Assembly: GCF_013694095.1 (NCBI RefSeq)
Contig: NZ_JACEFB010000001.1
Location: 620,001 to 684,000, forward strand
DNA: 64,000 nt
Direction: 5' to 3'
Origin: Thermogemmata fonticola
Lineage (GTDB): Bacteria; Planctomycetota; Planctomycetia; Gemmatales; Gemmataceae
This document shows positions 56,089 to 64,000 of this stretch, one piece after another. The translations under genes and the position numbers were made by a program. The notes under the pieces were generated by a model. The model had not been told where the DNA came from, made no database searches, and worked only from the letters and a program-made list of their open reading frames with translations. Each line of letters starts with the position of its first letter. Within the stretch, counting starts at the first letter, position 1.

Positions 56089-56384
56089 CGCCAAGTCTCC
56101 TGAGGAAGGGAAAGGGACGATCCAAAGACAAGCCTTTTTCAGGCGGGCACCTGTATCATACCCTCTCCGCCCGTCCCCGTCACGCCAGATTTTGGTTTTT
56201 TCCACCTCGCCGCCGGGAACTACAATCGCGACGGGGAGGAAGGAGTCAGGAGAACAGAGCACGCCAGCAACGCCAAGGGGAGCTGATTAGACTAGCTCCG
56301 CACCTCCGCTACAATCCCACAATCCCTCTGGACGCGAATGGCAAATGATTCCCATTGTCAAGCAGAAAGGCGCGGCAGAACCCC

Positions 56385-57734
56385 TCACTCGGCAAGCGAG
56401 ACGCAGATGATCTCCTTATCGTTGCGGATGTAGGCGCATTTGTTGGCAAAGGCGGGATGACTCCAGACGACCTTGCGGCCAAAAGCGGCATTGCTCGGCT
56501 CGATCACCTTGGCCCGGCTGATCTCCTTGTAGCCTTGGGGAGTCAGTTCCGCGAGGATGAGGTGGCCGGTCTCCGCGAAGAGGATGAAGCGGTCGCCGTT
56601 TTTGACGAGGAACGCCGTACCGGAACCGGCCCCTTTATAGTCCTCATCCTCTTCCTTGCCGATGACGGGCAGAAACGTGAACCAGAGGCGCTTGCCGCTT
56701 TTGAGTTCGACGGCGCGCAGCATCCCTTCCTGATCCACCCCGTAGATGACGCCTTGATGGACGAAGGGGGTCATGTTCACAGGATACAAGCCGCGTTCGC
56801 GGGATTCCGTCTCGCCCACCACTTCTTTCCAGAGCACTTTGACTTGATCATTTGGCAGAGCCTGAAGCACGACGGCGGCTCCGCCGATTCCCCCCGCGTA
56901 AATGAGGTCGCCTTCGACCCGCGGCGCCATGATGGCCATGCCGTATTTCGGGGCCAGGGGAACACTCCAGAGGAGCTTGCCGGTTTTCGGTTCCAAGGCG
57001 TTGAGGGCTTGGGCATGCCAAATGAGGAGCCGCTCCTTCCCGTGCAGCCGCACCAAGGTCGGGGGGCTGTACCCCGGCTCTTTGGCCGATAAAGCCTTCC
57101 ACACTTCCTTCCCGCTGTCTTTATCCAGGGCGACGGCCAGGCTGCCTTTCCCCCCGGCGATGCAATAGAGCAGGCCATCATGGACCAAGGGATGGCCGCA
57201 GTAACCCCAGGTCGGCACCTTGGCCCCATATTCCCGTGGTAGGTTTTTCGACCAGTGGACCCGACCGCTGCGGGCATCGAGGCAGTACAGGTCCCCCATC
57301 GCACCGAGGAAATAGACTTTGTCCTGGGCCACGGCCGGAGTGCAGCGCGGCCCGGCGGGATAACTGATCTCGTAGGGGCAATCGTACTCGTGGAGCCAGA
57401 GTTGCTCGCCGGTGCGGGCATCCAGGCAGATCAGGCGTTCCTTCCCCGCCACACGAGCCGTGGAGAAGGGATCATCGGGAACTCGGGCGCCCGGAGTCAG
57501 CACCCGATCAGTGACATAGACTCGTCCCTCCGCCACCGCCGGGCCGGCGTAACCGCCGTGGATCGGCTTGCGCCAGAGAATCCGCGGGCCGTCTTTGGGG
57601 AACTGGCGGACGACCCCCTCTTCCGGCCAGACGGCATCGCGCTGCGGTCCCATCCACTGAGGCCAATCAGCACCCCAAGCCGCCGTCCAGACCGCACCAC
57701 TCGCTAGTACCAGTACGCTCAACAACCGCAGCAT
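56385..57734 (-). CDS. Exported PQQ-like beta-propeller repeat protein
   Basis: The 449-residue protein begins at ATG 57734 with a signal peptide (LRLLSVLVLASGAVWTAAWG); the frame is open 27 bases further. It is made of repeated four-stranded blades with the motif W-x-x-x-L following LDARTGEQLWLHEYD, LDARSGRVHWSKNL, LDKDSGKEVWKAL, LEPKTGKLLWSVPL and VELKSGKRLWFTFL, typical of PQQ-type or BamB-like eight-bladed propellers. The opening DWPQWMGPQRDAVWPEEG is a frequent planctomycete signature. PQQ-binding residues are not demonstrable, so it is more likely a scaffold or binding protein than a dehydrogenase. Confidence 0.87.
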   Translation of the reverse strand: MLRLLSVLVLASGAVWTAAWGADWPQWMGPQRDAVWPEEGVVRQFPKDGPRILWRKPIHGGYAGPAVAEGRVYVTDRVLTPGARVPDDPFSTARVAGKERLICLDARTGEQLWLHEYDCPYEISYPAGPRCTPAVAQDKVYFLGAMGDLYCLDARSGRVHWSKNLPREYGAKVPTWGYCGHPLVHDGLLYCIAGGKGSLAVALDKDSGKEVWKALSAKEPGYSPPTLVRLHGKERLLIWHAQALNALEPKTGKLLWSVPLAPKYGMAIMAPRVEGDLIYAGGIGGAAVVLQALPNDQVKVLWKEVVGETESRERGLYPVNMTPFVHQGVIYGVDQEGMLRAVELKSGKRLWFTFLPVIGKEEDEDYKGAGSGTAFLVKNGDRFILFAETGHLILAELTPQGYKEISRAKVIEPSNAAFGRKVVWSHPAFANKCAYIRNDKEIICVSLAE

Positions 57735-58061
57735 GACTTGCCACTCCTCGGATGACTGCATTTTCGCAGCGGTCGGCGAAAAGTCTTCCCTTCCGCTGCC
57801 TCAATCCGCCAGTATCTGCACATCTTGTATCAGCACATACCGCCTGGCAGCGGCTAAGCTTACAATCCTAATCGATTGGGATCGGAATCCGACGAAGCCG
57901 GCCGCGAGCCAGGGACCGCAGGACCAAGATGCACTTCATTCCCCCAACCAAGCAATGTTTCCTCTTCCACTTTTTTAGCGATCGTCTTTCCTTGAACAGA
58001 TCGTCGAGCGGATACGTTTTCGCCGGTCATACGGTTTGAGTTCTCTACTTCCCCCCGCGGA
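57735..58061. other. Intergenic region between the PQQ-like and dsbB-like genes
   Basis: A 327-base gap of lower G+C than its surroundings, upstream of the PQQ-like gene. A TGATACAAG string on the minus strand is a possible -10, but no matching -35 is seen. Confidence 0.35.
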
Positions 58062-58616
58062 TCAGGAGGCGGAGCGCGGCGTGGGCTGGCAAGTGCTGAG
58101 TTTCCCCGGCGGCAGCGGTTTAGGATCGGGCATCTTCGGGTTGGCGAGCAGGCACCCCGCGGCGATCCCCGCCCCCAGGATCACAGCCAAGAGCAAGGTA
58201 GCATGCTCTTGATGCGTCTTGCGCACCTCTCGCAGGCCGCCGATGAGGAGGAACATCATGATCAAGGTGAAAATGGCCAGGCTCTGTTGCGGGGCAGTTC
58301 CCAGGCCATAAATGCCTTCCGGGCAAGCCAGGTACCAGGCTGCCTGACTGCGGGGCCAATAGGTCCAGCCGAGCCAGACGTGGAACAACGCCACCCCCCA
58401 ACCGCCAATGGCCACAGGCAGGGCTGCCAAGCACAAGCGCCCGCCGCGATCCCGCAAGGCCAAAACGCCGGGGAGCAACACCCCCACCAGGGCCAAAGCC
58501 AACGCCCGCTGATAGAAGCAGAGGGTACAGGCTTGCAAGTCCATGCCCAGGCTCAAATACAGACTTCCCGCTACCGCCGCCATGGAAGCCAAAAGCGCTA
58601 GAAGTGCGTACACCAT
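58062..58616 (-). CDS. dsbB: Disulfide bond formation protein DsbB-like
   Basis: DsbB passes electrons from DsbA to quinones in the cytoplasmic membrane. The 184-residue product starts at ATG 58616 (MVYALLALLASMAAVAG) with AGGAG nine bases upstream. Four hydrophobic helices and the first periplasmic Cys pair, ACTLCFYQR (Cys30, Cys33), are clear, as are GGWGVALFHVWLGWTYWP and YLACPEGIYG. The second periplasmic loop shows only one Cys in that last motif; a C-terminal STCQPTP might supply the other. Thus the usual 104-130 pair is not evident. No dsbA is adjacent. Confidence 0.82.
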   Translation of the reverse strand: MVYALLALLASMAAVAGSLYLSLGMDLQACTLCFYQRALALALVGVLLPGVLALRDRGGRLCLAALPVAIGGWGVALFHVWLGWTYWPRSQAAWYLACPEGIYGLGTAPQQSLAIFTLIMMFLLIGGLREVRKTHQEHATLLLAVILGAGIAAGCLLANPKMPDPKPLPPGKLSTCQPTPRSAS

Positions 58617-58860
58617 TGCCCTTCTCCTGATCCCATCGCTTCCTTCCAAGCTTGCCCTCTACTTTACTCCGTCACCCCACCGCTGCGAAGGGCAATTCCT
58701 GCCCACCCCTCCCGCCGCATCCCTTTCTCCAAAAGCGGAAAAGATCGCTTCAGGCAATCCGCCTTGACATGCCGGGTGAAAAAGGGAATGAAGGATGGGT
58801 CAGTCACGGAGCGTTTCTTTCTCAGTGACTCTTCGCTGGAGTCCTCCGGAGCAGGGACCG

Positions 58861-59178
58861 ATGATGACCAGATGGCTCACGGTGGTCGGGGCGTGGATCA
58901 GCAGTGTGGCTTTTGTGCTGGCCACGGCTCAAAGCGGACCAGCCTTTTACTGGCAACCTTGGCCGAAGGGCCGACCGCCTGGGGGTACCTTGCCTCCACC
59001 GCACGACAACCCGCCGGGCAATCCCCCCGATGGCCCGCCCAGTGACGGCCCGCCGAATCCCCCGCCGATCTCGGAACCGCCGGGGTCCGTCGTGCCGGAG
59101 CCATCGAGTGCTTTCGCCGCTTTGGTCGGTTTGGGAACCGTCGCTGCCGCGTGTTTCTGGCCTCGCCACCGCCGTTAA
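58861..59178 (+). CDS. Proline-rich PEP-CTERM mini-protein
   Basis: The start is placed at ATG 58861 because GGAGCAGGGA precedes it and a signal peptide follows (MMTRWLTVVGAWISSVAFVLATAQS); the frame is open 66 bases further. The 105-residue protein has a middle section of Pro-Gly/Pro-Asp repeats (PPGGTLPPPHDNPPGNPPDG, then PPSDGPPNPPP). It ends in a PEP-CTERM sorting signal: VVPEPSS, a hydrophobic helix (FAALVGLGTVAAACFW) and the basic tail PRHRR. Exosortase cleaves such tails and moves the protein to the surface; no exosortase gene is in this window. Function is unknown. Confidence 0.72.
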   Translation: MMTRWLTVVGAWISSVAFVLATAQSGPAFYWQPWPKGRPPGGTLPPPHDNPPGNPPDGPPSDGPPNPPPISEPPGSVVPEPSSAFAALVGLGTVAAACFWPRHRR

Positions 59179-59638
59179 GGCCGCCCCCGCGCCGATCTCC
59201 CGATCCCTTTGTTTGGGCTAACGCCCCCTCCCTGCCCCGCCGGAATACGCCTCCGTTCTCTTGCCCAGCTCCCTGGCCTTTGCCCGCGCTGGCCTTCAGG
59301 AAGCAACGTGTTCTCGCTAGCCTCGAGGGAACCACCCGGACTGCCGCTTGCCCGGAGCGCAAGTCTGCCTCTCCGCCGCGTTCCTGGAGTGCCAAGACAC
59401 CGATGCGTGCCTCGGTACCCGCCACGAGCGTGTAAACCCGCCGGATGTGTCAACCCACCAGCAATGACCGCGTTATTCTCATTCCCCGCTCAGCATTTGC
59501 TCAGCAGCGCTTCACGGGTGCCTGGCCATAATACGAGTGAGGCGCGGCCCCAAGCCGCCCCTGGAACACCCAAGTGAAACCGACCTGCTCATGAGAATGA
59601 CTCCCACCCCAAACCTTCGCCCAAGGAGGTGATGACGG
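59179..59638. other. Intergenic region without a recognisable gene
   Basis: These 460 bases upstream of the Pmp3 gene contain open frames without ribosome sites or family similarity. The final bases hold a perfect Shine-Dalgarno sequence, listed separately. Confidence 0.45.
59623..59633 (+). promoter_or_regulatory. Extended Shine-Dalgarno of the Pmp3-family gene
   Basis: AAGGAGGTGAT is complementary over 11 bases to the usual 3' end of 16S rRNA and ends five bases before the ATG at 59639. It is the longest such match noticed in the window and fixes this start. Confidence 0.8.
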
Positions 59639-59848
59639 ATGTTGACGCTCCTGGCTTTAGCTTGTCCCCCGTTGGCTGTCTGGAGCAGCGAGAAGCGGAG
59701 CGGGCCGACTCTCGTGAATCTCGCACTGACTTTGCTCCTGTACGTTCCCGGTGTAATTCATGCCTGGCGTATCGTGGAGCGGCGGCTCGTGGCCCATCGC
59801 TATGAACGCCTCTGGCAATATCTGGAACGGCAAGCGCTGGTACGCTAA
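59639..59848 (+). CDS. YqaE/Pmp3 family small membrane protein
   Basis: The 69-residue protein matches the two-helix Pmp3 (UPF0057) family: LLALACPPLAVWSSEKRSG, then VNLALTLLLYVPGVIHAWRIV. The CPPLAV and PGxIHA motifs are diagnostic. These plasma-membrane proteolipids affect membrane potential and salt or cold tolerance in plants and yeast; their bacterial role is poorly defined. The C-terminal ~22 residues (ERRLVAHRYERLWQYLERQ) are a charged extension beyond the usual length of about 50-55. The start is fixed by a perfect ribosome site. Confidence 0.85.
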   Translation: MLTLLALACPPLAVWSSEKRSGPTLVNLALTLLLYVPGVIHAWRIVERRLVAHRYERLWQYLERQALVR

Positions 59849-60157
59849 GACAGCGTCAGTCCGCTCCGCCAACATTTGCCTGGCTTTCTTCCCGCTCCAG
59901 CTCTCTTCTTCTCTTATCGCGTCTCTCACCGCGCCTTTCCTCTTGGCTTTTCCCACAGGGCTTGAGCCACTCTCTTAGCTCCGCAGCGGTGCCGGCTGGA
60001 GCTGAAAAAAGCCCATGCCTCCCCCAAACAGTCTTTGCGCTCAGGTTTGCCCCCCAAAGCGAAACGGCAGTCTCTGAACGTGGAATCACAGGACACAAGG
60101 GAACGAAGGGAATGATTCGGTGACGGGAGATGCTTGGGAGGAAGGGACCATTTTGAA
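59849..60157. other. Intergenic region between the Pmp3 gene and tRNA-Leu
   Basis: A 309-base stretch with no ORF, terminator or promoter that I can support. Confidence 0.4.
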
Positions 60158-60241
60158 TGCCGCGGAGAGGAGTTGAACCTCCACGACCTTTCGGTCACCA
60201 GAACCTGAATCTGGCGCGTCTGCCAATTCCGCCACCGCGGC
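60158..60241 (-). tRNA. tRNA-Leu (anticodon CAG)
   Basis: On the minus strand the acceptor arms GCCGCGG and CCGCGGC pair fully, with discriminator A. The D arm GGCGGAATTGGCAGACGC, an anticodon stem CCAGA/TCTGG around TTCAGGT (anticodon CAG), a long variable arm (GACCGAAAGGTC) and the T arm GGAGGTTCAACTCCTC follow. The 84-base length and long variable arm are right for a class II leucine tRNA reading CUG. The CCA end is not encoded. Confidence 0.95.
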
Positions 60242-60433
60242 TCCGAAAGACTGCGTAAATATCCTAACGCTCAAGTGTGAGACGTCAAGGGATGCGGCGG
60301 CATCAGCCTGGGGCAAGCTCAGGGGTGAGGCCTCCGCAGACACGCCGGGATTCGGCAGGGGGAATGAGAAGTCTGGGCAAGGCCGCCGACCTGGTTATCA
60401 GCCAAATCCCAAGCTCGCGGTGTACTCAGGCCG

Positions 60434-61996
60434 TCAGACTTGGAGCACGCCAGTGCGGAAGGGCGGCTCCAGGGGCGGCAGGCGCTGAGGCCGCAGGGCT
60501 AGTTGCACGGCCCAACCCAGGACAGAACGGGTCTGTTCCGGGCGGATGATAGCATCCACCCAAAGCCGGGCGGCAGCGTAGCGGATATCCATCTGCTGGG
60601 CATATGCTTGCTGGACCTGCTGGCGGAGTTGTTCCAGCTCGGCAGCATCCGGCGCCCGGCCCGCGCGCCGCAGAGCTTGCACCTGAATGTCCAGCAGGGT
60701 GTCAGCGGCTTGTTCGCCCCCCATGACGGCGTATTGGGCCGTGGGCCAGGCCACAATCAGCCGCGGATCGAAGGCCTTGCCGCAGAGGGCGTAATTCCCC
60801 GCACCGAACGAACCCCCGGTGATCAGGGTAATCTTGGGAACAACGCTGTTGGCAATGACGTTGACCAACTTAGCGCCGGCGCGGATGATCCCCGCTTGCT
60901 CGGACTCCTTGCCCACCATGAAGCCGTTGACATTCTGGAAAAAGAGGATGGGAATGCGCATCTGGTTGCAATCCATGACGAAGCGGGCCGCCTTGTCTGC
61001 GGAATCGACGTAGAGAACGCCGCCGAATTGCAGCGGTCCTTCCGCCGGCCGGACCCGCTTACGCTGATTGGCCACGACCCCGACTGCCTGACCGGCCAGC
61101 CGCCCGAAGCCACAGACTAGCGTCTGACCATATTCGGCCTTGTACTCGTCAAAAGGAGCTTCGTCGAGGACGTGGCGCAGCAAGTCCCGGACGTCATATT
61201 CGGCTTGGGTAAACGGCAGGGGATCGAAGGGCCGATCCTCGACGGGGACAAACGGGGGGTCCGCTGGCAGGGCGGCAACGAGGCGGCGGAGGCGGTCGAG
61301 GCAAGCGGGATCGTTAGGCTCCCGGAAGTCGATTGTGCCGCTGATGGCCGCATGCATGCGGGCGCCGCCGAGCGCCTCCGAGTCCACGACTTGGCCGATG
61401 GCCGCCTTGACCAGGGCCGGGCCGGCCAAATACAAACCGCTCCCCTCGGTCATGAGCACAGTGTCGCACAGGACAGGCAGATAGGCTCCTCCGGCCACGC
61501 AGTTGCCCATGATCGCCGCCAATTGGGGAATCCCTTCCGCGGAGAGCACGGCGTTGTTGCGAAAGATACGGCCAAAATCGTCCTCATCGGGGAAGACTTC
61601 ATCTTGCAGCGGCAGGAAGACGCCAGCGGAATCCACCAGGTACAGGAGCGGCAGACGCTGCTCGCGGGCAATCCTTTGGGCGCGAAGGACCTTTTTGACC
61701 GTCATGGGGAAGAAGGCGCCGGCTTTGACCGTGGCGTCGTTGGCGATGATCATGACGTGGCGCTGAGCGACGCGGCCAATGCCGGTGATAACTCCCGCTG
61801 CCGGCGCCCCGCCCCATTCGCTGTACATATTCCACGCCGCCCACAAGCCCAACTCCAGCCAGGCGGGCGGGTCGTCCAAAAGGCGGGCGATCCGTTCGCG
61901 GGCCGTCAGGCGTCCTTTCTCATGCTGGCGAGCTATGGCGGCCGGACCACCGCCTTGACGCAGGCGCTCCTCCTCGGCTCGAAAGTCAGGGATCAT
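60434..61996 (-). CDS. Acyl-CoA carboxylase beta (carboxyltransferase) subunit
   Basis: The 520-residue protein transfers CO2 from carboxybiotin to an acyl-CoA. Carboxyltransferase motifs include GRLTARERIARLLDD, MGNCVAGGAYLPVLCDTVLMTEGSG, GGVLYVDSADKAARF and GGSFGAGNYALCGKAFDPRL. The latter segment and the overall length are closest to methylcrotonyl-CoA or geranyl-CoA carboxylase beta subunits (leucine catabolism), but propionyl-CoA type cannot be excluded. The biotin carboxylase partner is not adjacent. Its ATG overlaps the rpoN stop (ATGA), so it is translationally coupled to the sigma factor gene. Confidence 0.9.
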   Translation of the reverse strand: MIPDFRAEEERLRQGGGPAAIARQHEKGRLTARERIARLLDDPPAWLELGLWAAWNMYSEWGGAPAAGVITGIGRVAQRHVMIIANDATVKAGAFFPMTVKKVLRAQRIAREQRLPLLYLVDSAGVFLPLQDEVFPDEDDFGRIFRNNAVLSAEGIPQLAAIMGNCVAGGAYLPVLCDTVLMTEGSGLYLAGPALVKAAIGQVVDSEALGGARMHAAISGTIDFREPNDPACLDRLRRLVAALPADPPFVPVEDRPFDPLPFTQAEYDVRDLLRHVLDEAPFDEYKAEYGQTLVCGFGRLAGQAVGVVANQRKRVRPAEGPLQFGGVLYVDSADKAARFVMDCNQMRIPILFFQNVNGFMVGKESEQAGIIRAGAKLVNVIANSVVPKITLITGGSFGAGNYALCGKAFDPRLIVAWPTAQYAVMGGEQAADTLLDIQVQALRRAGRAPDAAELEQLRQQVQQAYAQQMDIRYAAARLWVDAIIRPEQTRSVLGWAVQLALRPQRLPPLEPPFRTGVLQV

Positions 61997-63705
61997 GGCC
62001 GGGATGCTTCCTCCATGTCCGCAGGTGGCTGCTCGGCGGCGGGACCAAGGGAGGGGGAGGGAAAGGCCGGCCCCGCTTCCGGGGCGTCCGGACGACCTGC
62101 GGGATGCGGAGGCGGATAAGCCGAGGAGACCTCGACCTGAGCCGTGGGATCCGCACGAGCTTCCACACGGGACCAGTCCTTCCGCTGCCGACTGGAGGGG
62201 ATGTTGAGCAGCTTGCGGTATTTGGTCACTGTCCGCCGTTTCACCGGATAACCGGCGGCATTGAGGCGGGCGACCAATTCCTCATCCGAGAGGGGATTGG
62301 CTTTGTCCTCCTGGGCGACAAGTTCCAGCAGCTTCTGCTTGATGACTTCGTAAGCGACATCTTCGCCGGTCTGCTCGTTAGCTTTACCGCCGCCAAAGAA
62401 GCGCTTGAGGGGAAAGAGGCCGCGGGGGGTTTGCACCCATTTTTCATCCACGGCCCGGCTGACCGTCGTGACGTGGACACCGACCTGCTCAGCAATCTGC
62501 TGCATCTTGAGCGGCTGGATGTGTTCCGGTCCCAGGTCGAGGAACGGACGCTGATGCTCGATAATGGCTTGGGTCACCTTCAGGATGGTCTGCCGCCGCT
62601 GTTCCACCGCCTTAACCAGCCAATCGGCGGCTTGCAACTTCTTGCGCAGCATTTGCCGGGTCGGCTCATCCAGGTCCGTGCGGCGCAGCAGCTCGACAGT
62701 GCGCCGACTGATCCGAATCGGTGGGACCCAGTCTTCCACCAGCCGAACGGTGTAATTCCCATCGTCGGTCCGTTCCACAATGACATCAGGGAGGACATAG
62801 CGAGCTTCGCTTTCCCCGAAGCGCAGGCCGGGTTTGGGATCGAGTTGATGCCGCAGCGTCTCGATCGCCGCCTGGATGGCGGGAATATCCCAGTGGGTGG
62901 CCCGTTGAATAACAGGCAAGCGGTTGTGGGCAATGTCTTCGAGATGATCGCGAATCAAGACGCGGAGCATGTCGGCGTGAGGGGTCTCTTCAGTGATTTG
63001 GAGCAAGAGGCATTCGGCCATGTTGCGGGCGCCGACGCCGGGGGGATCGAGTTTCTGCACGACGTTGAGGAGGACCTGTTCGACTTCCTCCGCAGTGGTC
63101 GGTTGCTCGTCGAAAGTGGCGGCGATTTCTGACAGTGGCACCGGGCGGAAAATTTCCTCTTCATGCTCGTCGCGCTGGCCCCGGCGCGTGCGGATGCTCA
63201 CCCGTGTACCGAGATAGCCGGTGCGGTCGATGTAGGAGCAGATGTGCAAAGCCAAGCGGCGCGTGCGGTCGTCGAGGTCCCATTCGGCGATTTGGGCCGC
63301 CAGGTGCTCTTGCAAGGAAGGCGCCCGGTCCGGCACGTTGGCCATGACTTCCAGTTTGCGTTCGCCGGCTTCCTCGACGGCGGAGCGGCTCAAGCGCGGC
63401 TCGTCATCGAACACCCCCTCCCATTCGCGGTTGAGTTGTTCGAGCCGCTCGTATTCGCTGGCGCCGCTCTCATCGTAGTGCAGGGGTTCGGCGGAGGACT
63501 CCTCTTTGGCGCGGGAGCTTGCGGCTTCGCCAAGCCGCTCGCGTAGCTCCAGGAAGGGGTTTTCTTGCAACTCCCGCTCGATGCGCGCCTGCAAGTCCGC
63601 CAGGGGCAACTGGAGGATTTCCATGGACTGGATCATGCGCGGGGCCAGAATCATCTTCTGACCTTGGATCAACTGCATGTCCATTCCGAGGCGCAGCGAA
63701 CTCAT
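61993..63705 (-). CDS. rpoN: RNA polymerase sigma-54 factor
   Basis: Sigma-54 directs polymerase to -24/-12 promoters opened by enhancer-binding ATPases. The 570-residue protein has the glutamine/leucine-rich region I (MDMQLIQGQKMILAPRMIQSMEILQLPLADLQ), an acidic region II, a core-binding domain (EVEQVLLNVVQKLDPPGVGARNMAECLLLQI), a helix-turn-helix (HIQPLKMQQIAEQVGVHVTTVSRAVDEKW) and the RpoN box RRTVTKYR (490-497). It then continues for about 70 residues rich in Pro and Ala, longer than usual. It lies 85 bases downstream of recR and overlaps the next gene by four bases. Confidence 0.96.
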   Translation of the reverse strand: MSSLRLGMDMQLIQGQKMILAPRMIQSMEILQLPLADLQARIERELQENPFLELRERLGEAASSRAKEESSAEPLHYDESGASEYERLEQLNREWEGVFDDEPRLSRSAVEEAGERKLEVMANVPDRAPSLQEHLAAQIAEWDLDDRTRRLALHICSYIDRTGYLGTRVSIRTRRGQRDEHEEEIFRPVPLSEIAATFDEQPTTAEEVEQVLLNVVQKLDPPGVGARNMAECLLLQITEETPHADMLRVLIRDHLEDIAHNRLPVIQRATHWDIPAIQAAIETLRHQLDPKPGLRFGESEARYVLPDVIVERTDDGNYTVRLVEDWVPPIRISRRTVELLRRTDLDEPTRQMLRKKLQAADWLVKAVEQRRQTILKVTQAIIEHQRPFLDLGPEHIQPLKMQQIAEQVGVHVTTVSRAVDEKWVQTPRGLFPLKRFFGGGKANEQTGEDVAYEVIKQKLLELVAQEDKANPLSDEELVARLNAAGYPVKRRTVTKYRKLLNIPSSRQRKDWSRVEARADPTAQVEVSSAYPPPHPAGRPDAPEAGPAFPSPSLGPAAEQPPADMEEASRP

Positions 63706-63790
63706 GCGTACTCTTTCCTCCCGTCCAGAATTACGCGCCCTCCGGGGAGTCGGACCAGAGGGGGCAGGTCATGGCCTGTACCAGGTTAGG

Positions 63791-64000
63791 TCAGGTAAAA
63801 GCCCGGCGTCCTTCTAGGGCGTCGGCCAGCATTTGGGGATTGGCCAATTCTAGCGACCCGCCGCTGGGCAAGCCCCGGGCCAAGCGGGTGATTGTTACCC
63901 CGGTGGGGGCGAGCAGGTCCGCGGCGAACAGGGCGGTGCCATCTCCCTCTACGGTGGGGCTGGTGGCCAGGATGACCTCACGAACACCGCCGCGCCGCAC
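63791..64000 (-). CDS. recR: Recombination protein RecR, C-terminal part (truncated by window)
   Basis: The frame runs off the right edge; only the last 70 residues are present. They match the Toprim and C-terminal part of Rec[43 protein letters not shown] and ALEGRR. RecR works with RecO and RecF to load RecA on gapped DNA. The zinc-finger N-terminus lies outside the window. It is upstream of rpoN on the same strand with 85 bases between, suggesting a shared transcript. Confidence 0.9.
   Translation of the reverse strand: MRRGGVREVILATSPTVEGDGTALFAADLLAPTGVTITRLARGLPSGGSLELANPQMLADALEGRRAFT

Overview
The window reads as chromosomal DNA of a planctomycete, most likely family Gemmataceae or a close relative. 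This rests on several lineage-typical features: a Ser/Thr kinase of the 'GAGGFGEVWK' type, a DUF1501 protein with a twin-arginine signal, a 'membrane-bound dehydrogenase'/CxxCH haem-binding protein, a DUF3500 protein, an exported repeat protein starting with an LERLEERDVPA signal, a PEP-CTERM protein, and G+C-rich, loosely packed genes. The organism assignment is inference; no rRNA gene is present. I see no insertion sequence, prophage, CRISPR array or rRNA, and only one tRNA.

Layout. 1-5 kb: the 3' end of a PaaK/CapK-like adenylate ligase, a GT2 glycosyltransferase, and on the minus strand a 1171-residue protein joining an intact Ser/Thr kinase domain to a tubulin/FtsZ-like GTPase domain. 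5.2-7 kb: a two-gene ATPase + DUF4276 (Toprim-like) module resembling ATPase/nuclease defence pairs; each gene carries one frameshift at a homopolymer. 7.2-13 kb (minus): thioredoxin-fold lipoprotein, tpiA, DAHP synthase and chorismate mutase/prephenate dehydratase (aromatic amino acid supply). 13-18.6 kb (plus): dnaK followed by small planctomycete proteins and a GNAT acetyltransferase. 18.8-23 kb (minus): glutamine amidotransferase (TrpG/PabA), a small conserved protein, a TIM-barrel sugar isomerase and a large membrane protein. 23.5-32.5 kb: a lipoprotein, then a type II topoisomerase pair (A subunit upstream of B, with a dyad in the promoter region), a cysteine-rich PhnD-like binding protein and a TolC-like protein. 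32.7-36.8 kb: an unusual Clp-N/ThiD2/ThiE fusion, a small unknown protein and the RTX-like repeat protein. 37-44 kb: three large exported planctomycete proteins. 44-50 kb: acs, aguB, a GH2 glycosidase, hsp20. 50.5-58.6 kb: hydrolase, phosphodiesterase-like protein, protein tyrosine phosphatase, GGQ release-factor-like protein, DUF3500, PQQ propeller and DsbB. 58.8-64 kb: PEP-CTERM mini-protein, Pmp3 protein, tRNA-Leu(CAG), and the minus-strand run recR-rpoN-acyl-CoA carboxylase beta.

Most is housekeeping and envelope biology. The parts that stand out are the kinase-tubulin fusion, the Clp-N-ThiE fusion, and the doubly frameshifted ATPase/DUF4276 pair. Several long antisense ORFs (opposite dnaK, the GH2 gene, acs and the topoisomerase A gene) are G+C-driven shadows and are not annotated.
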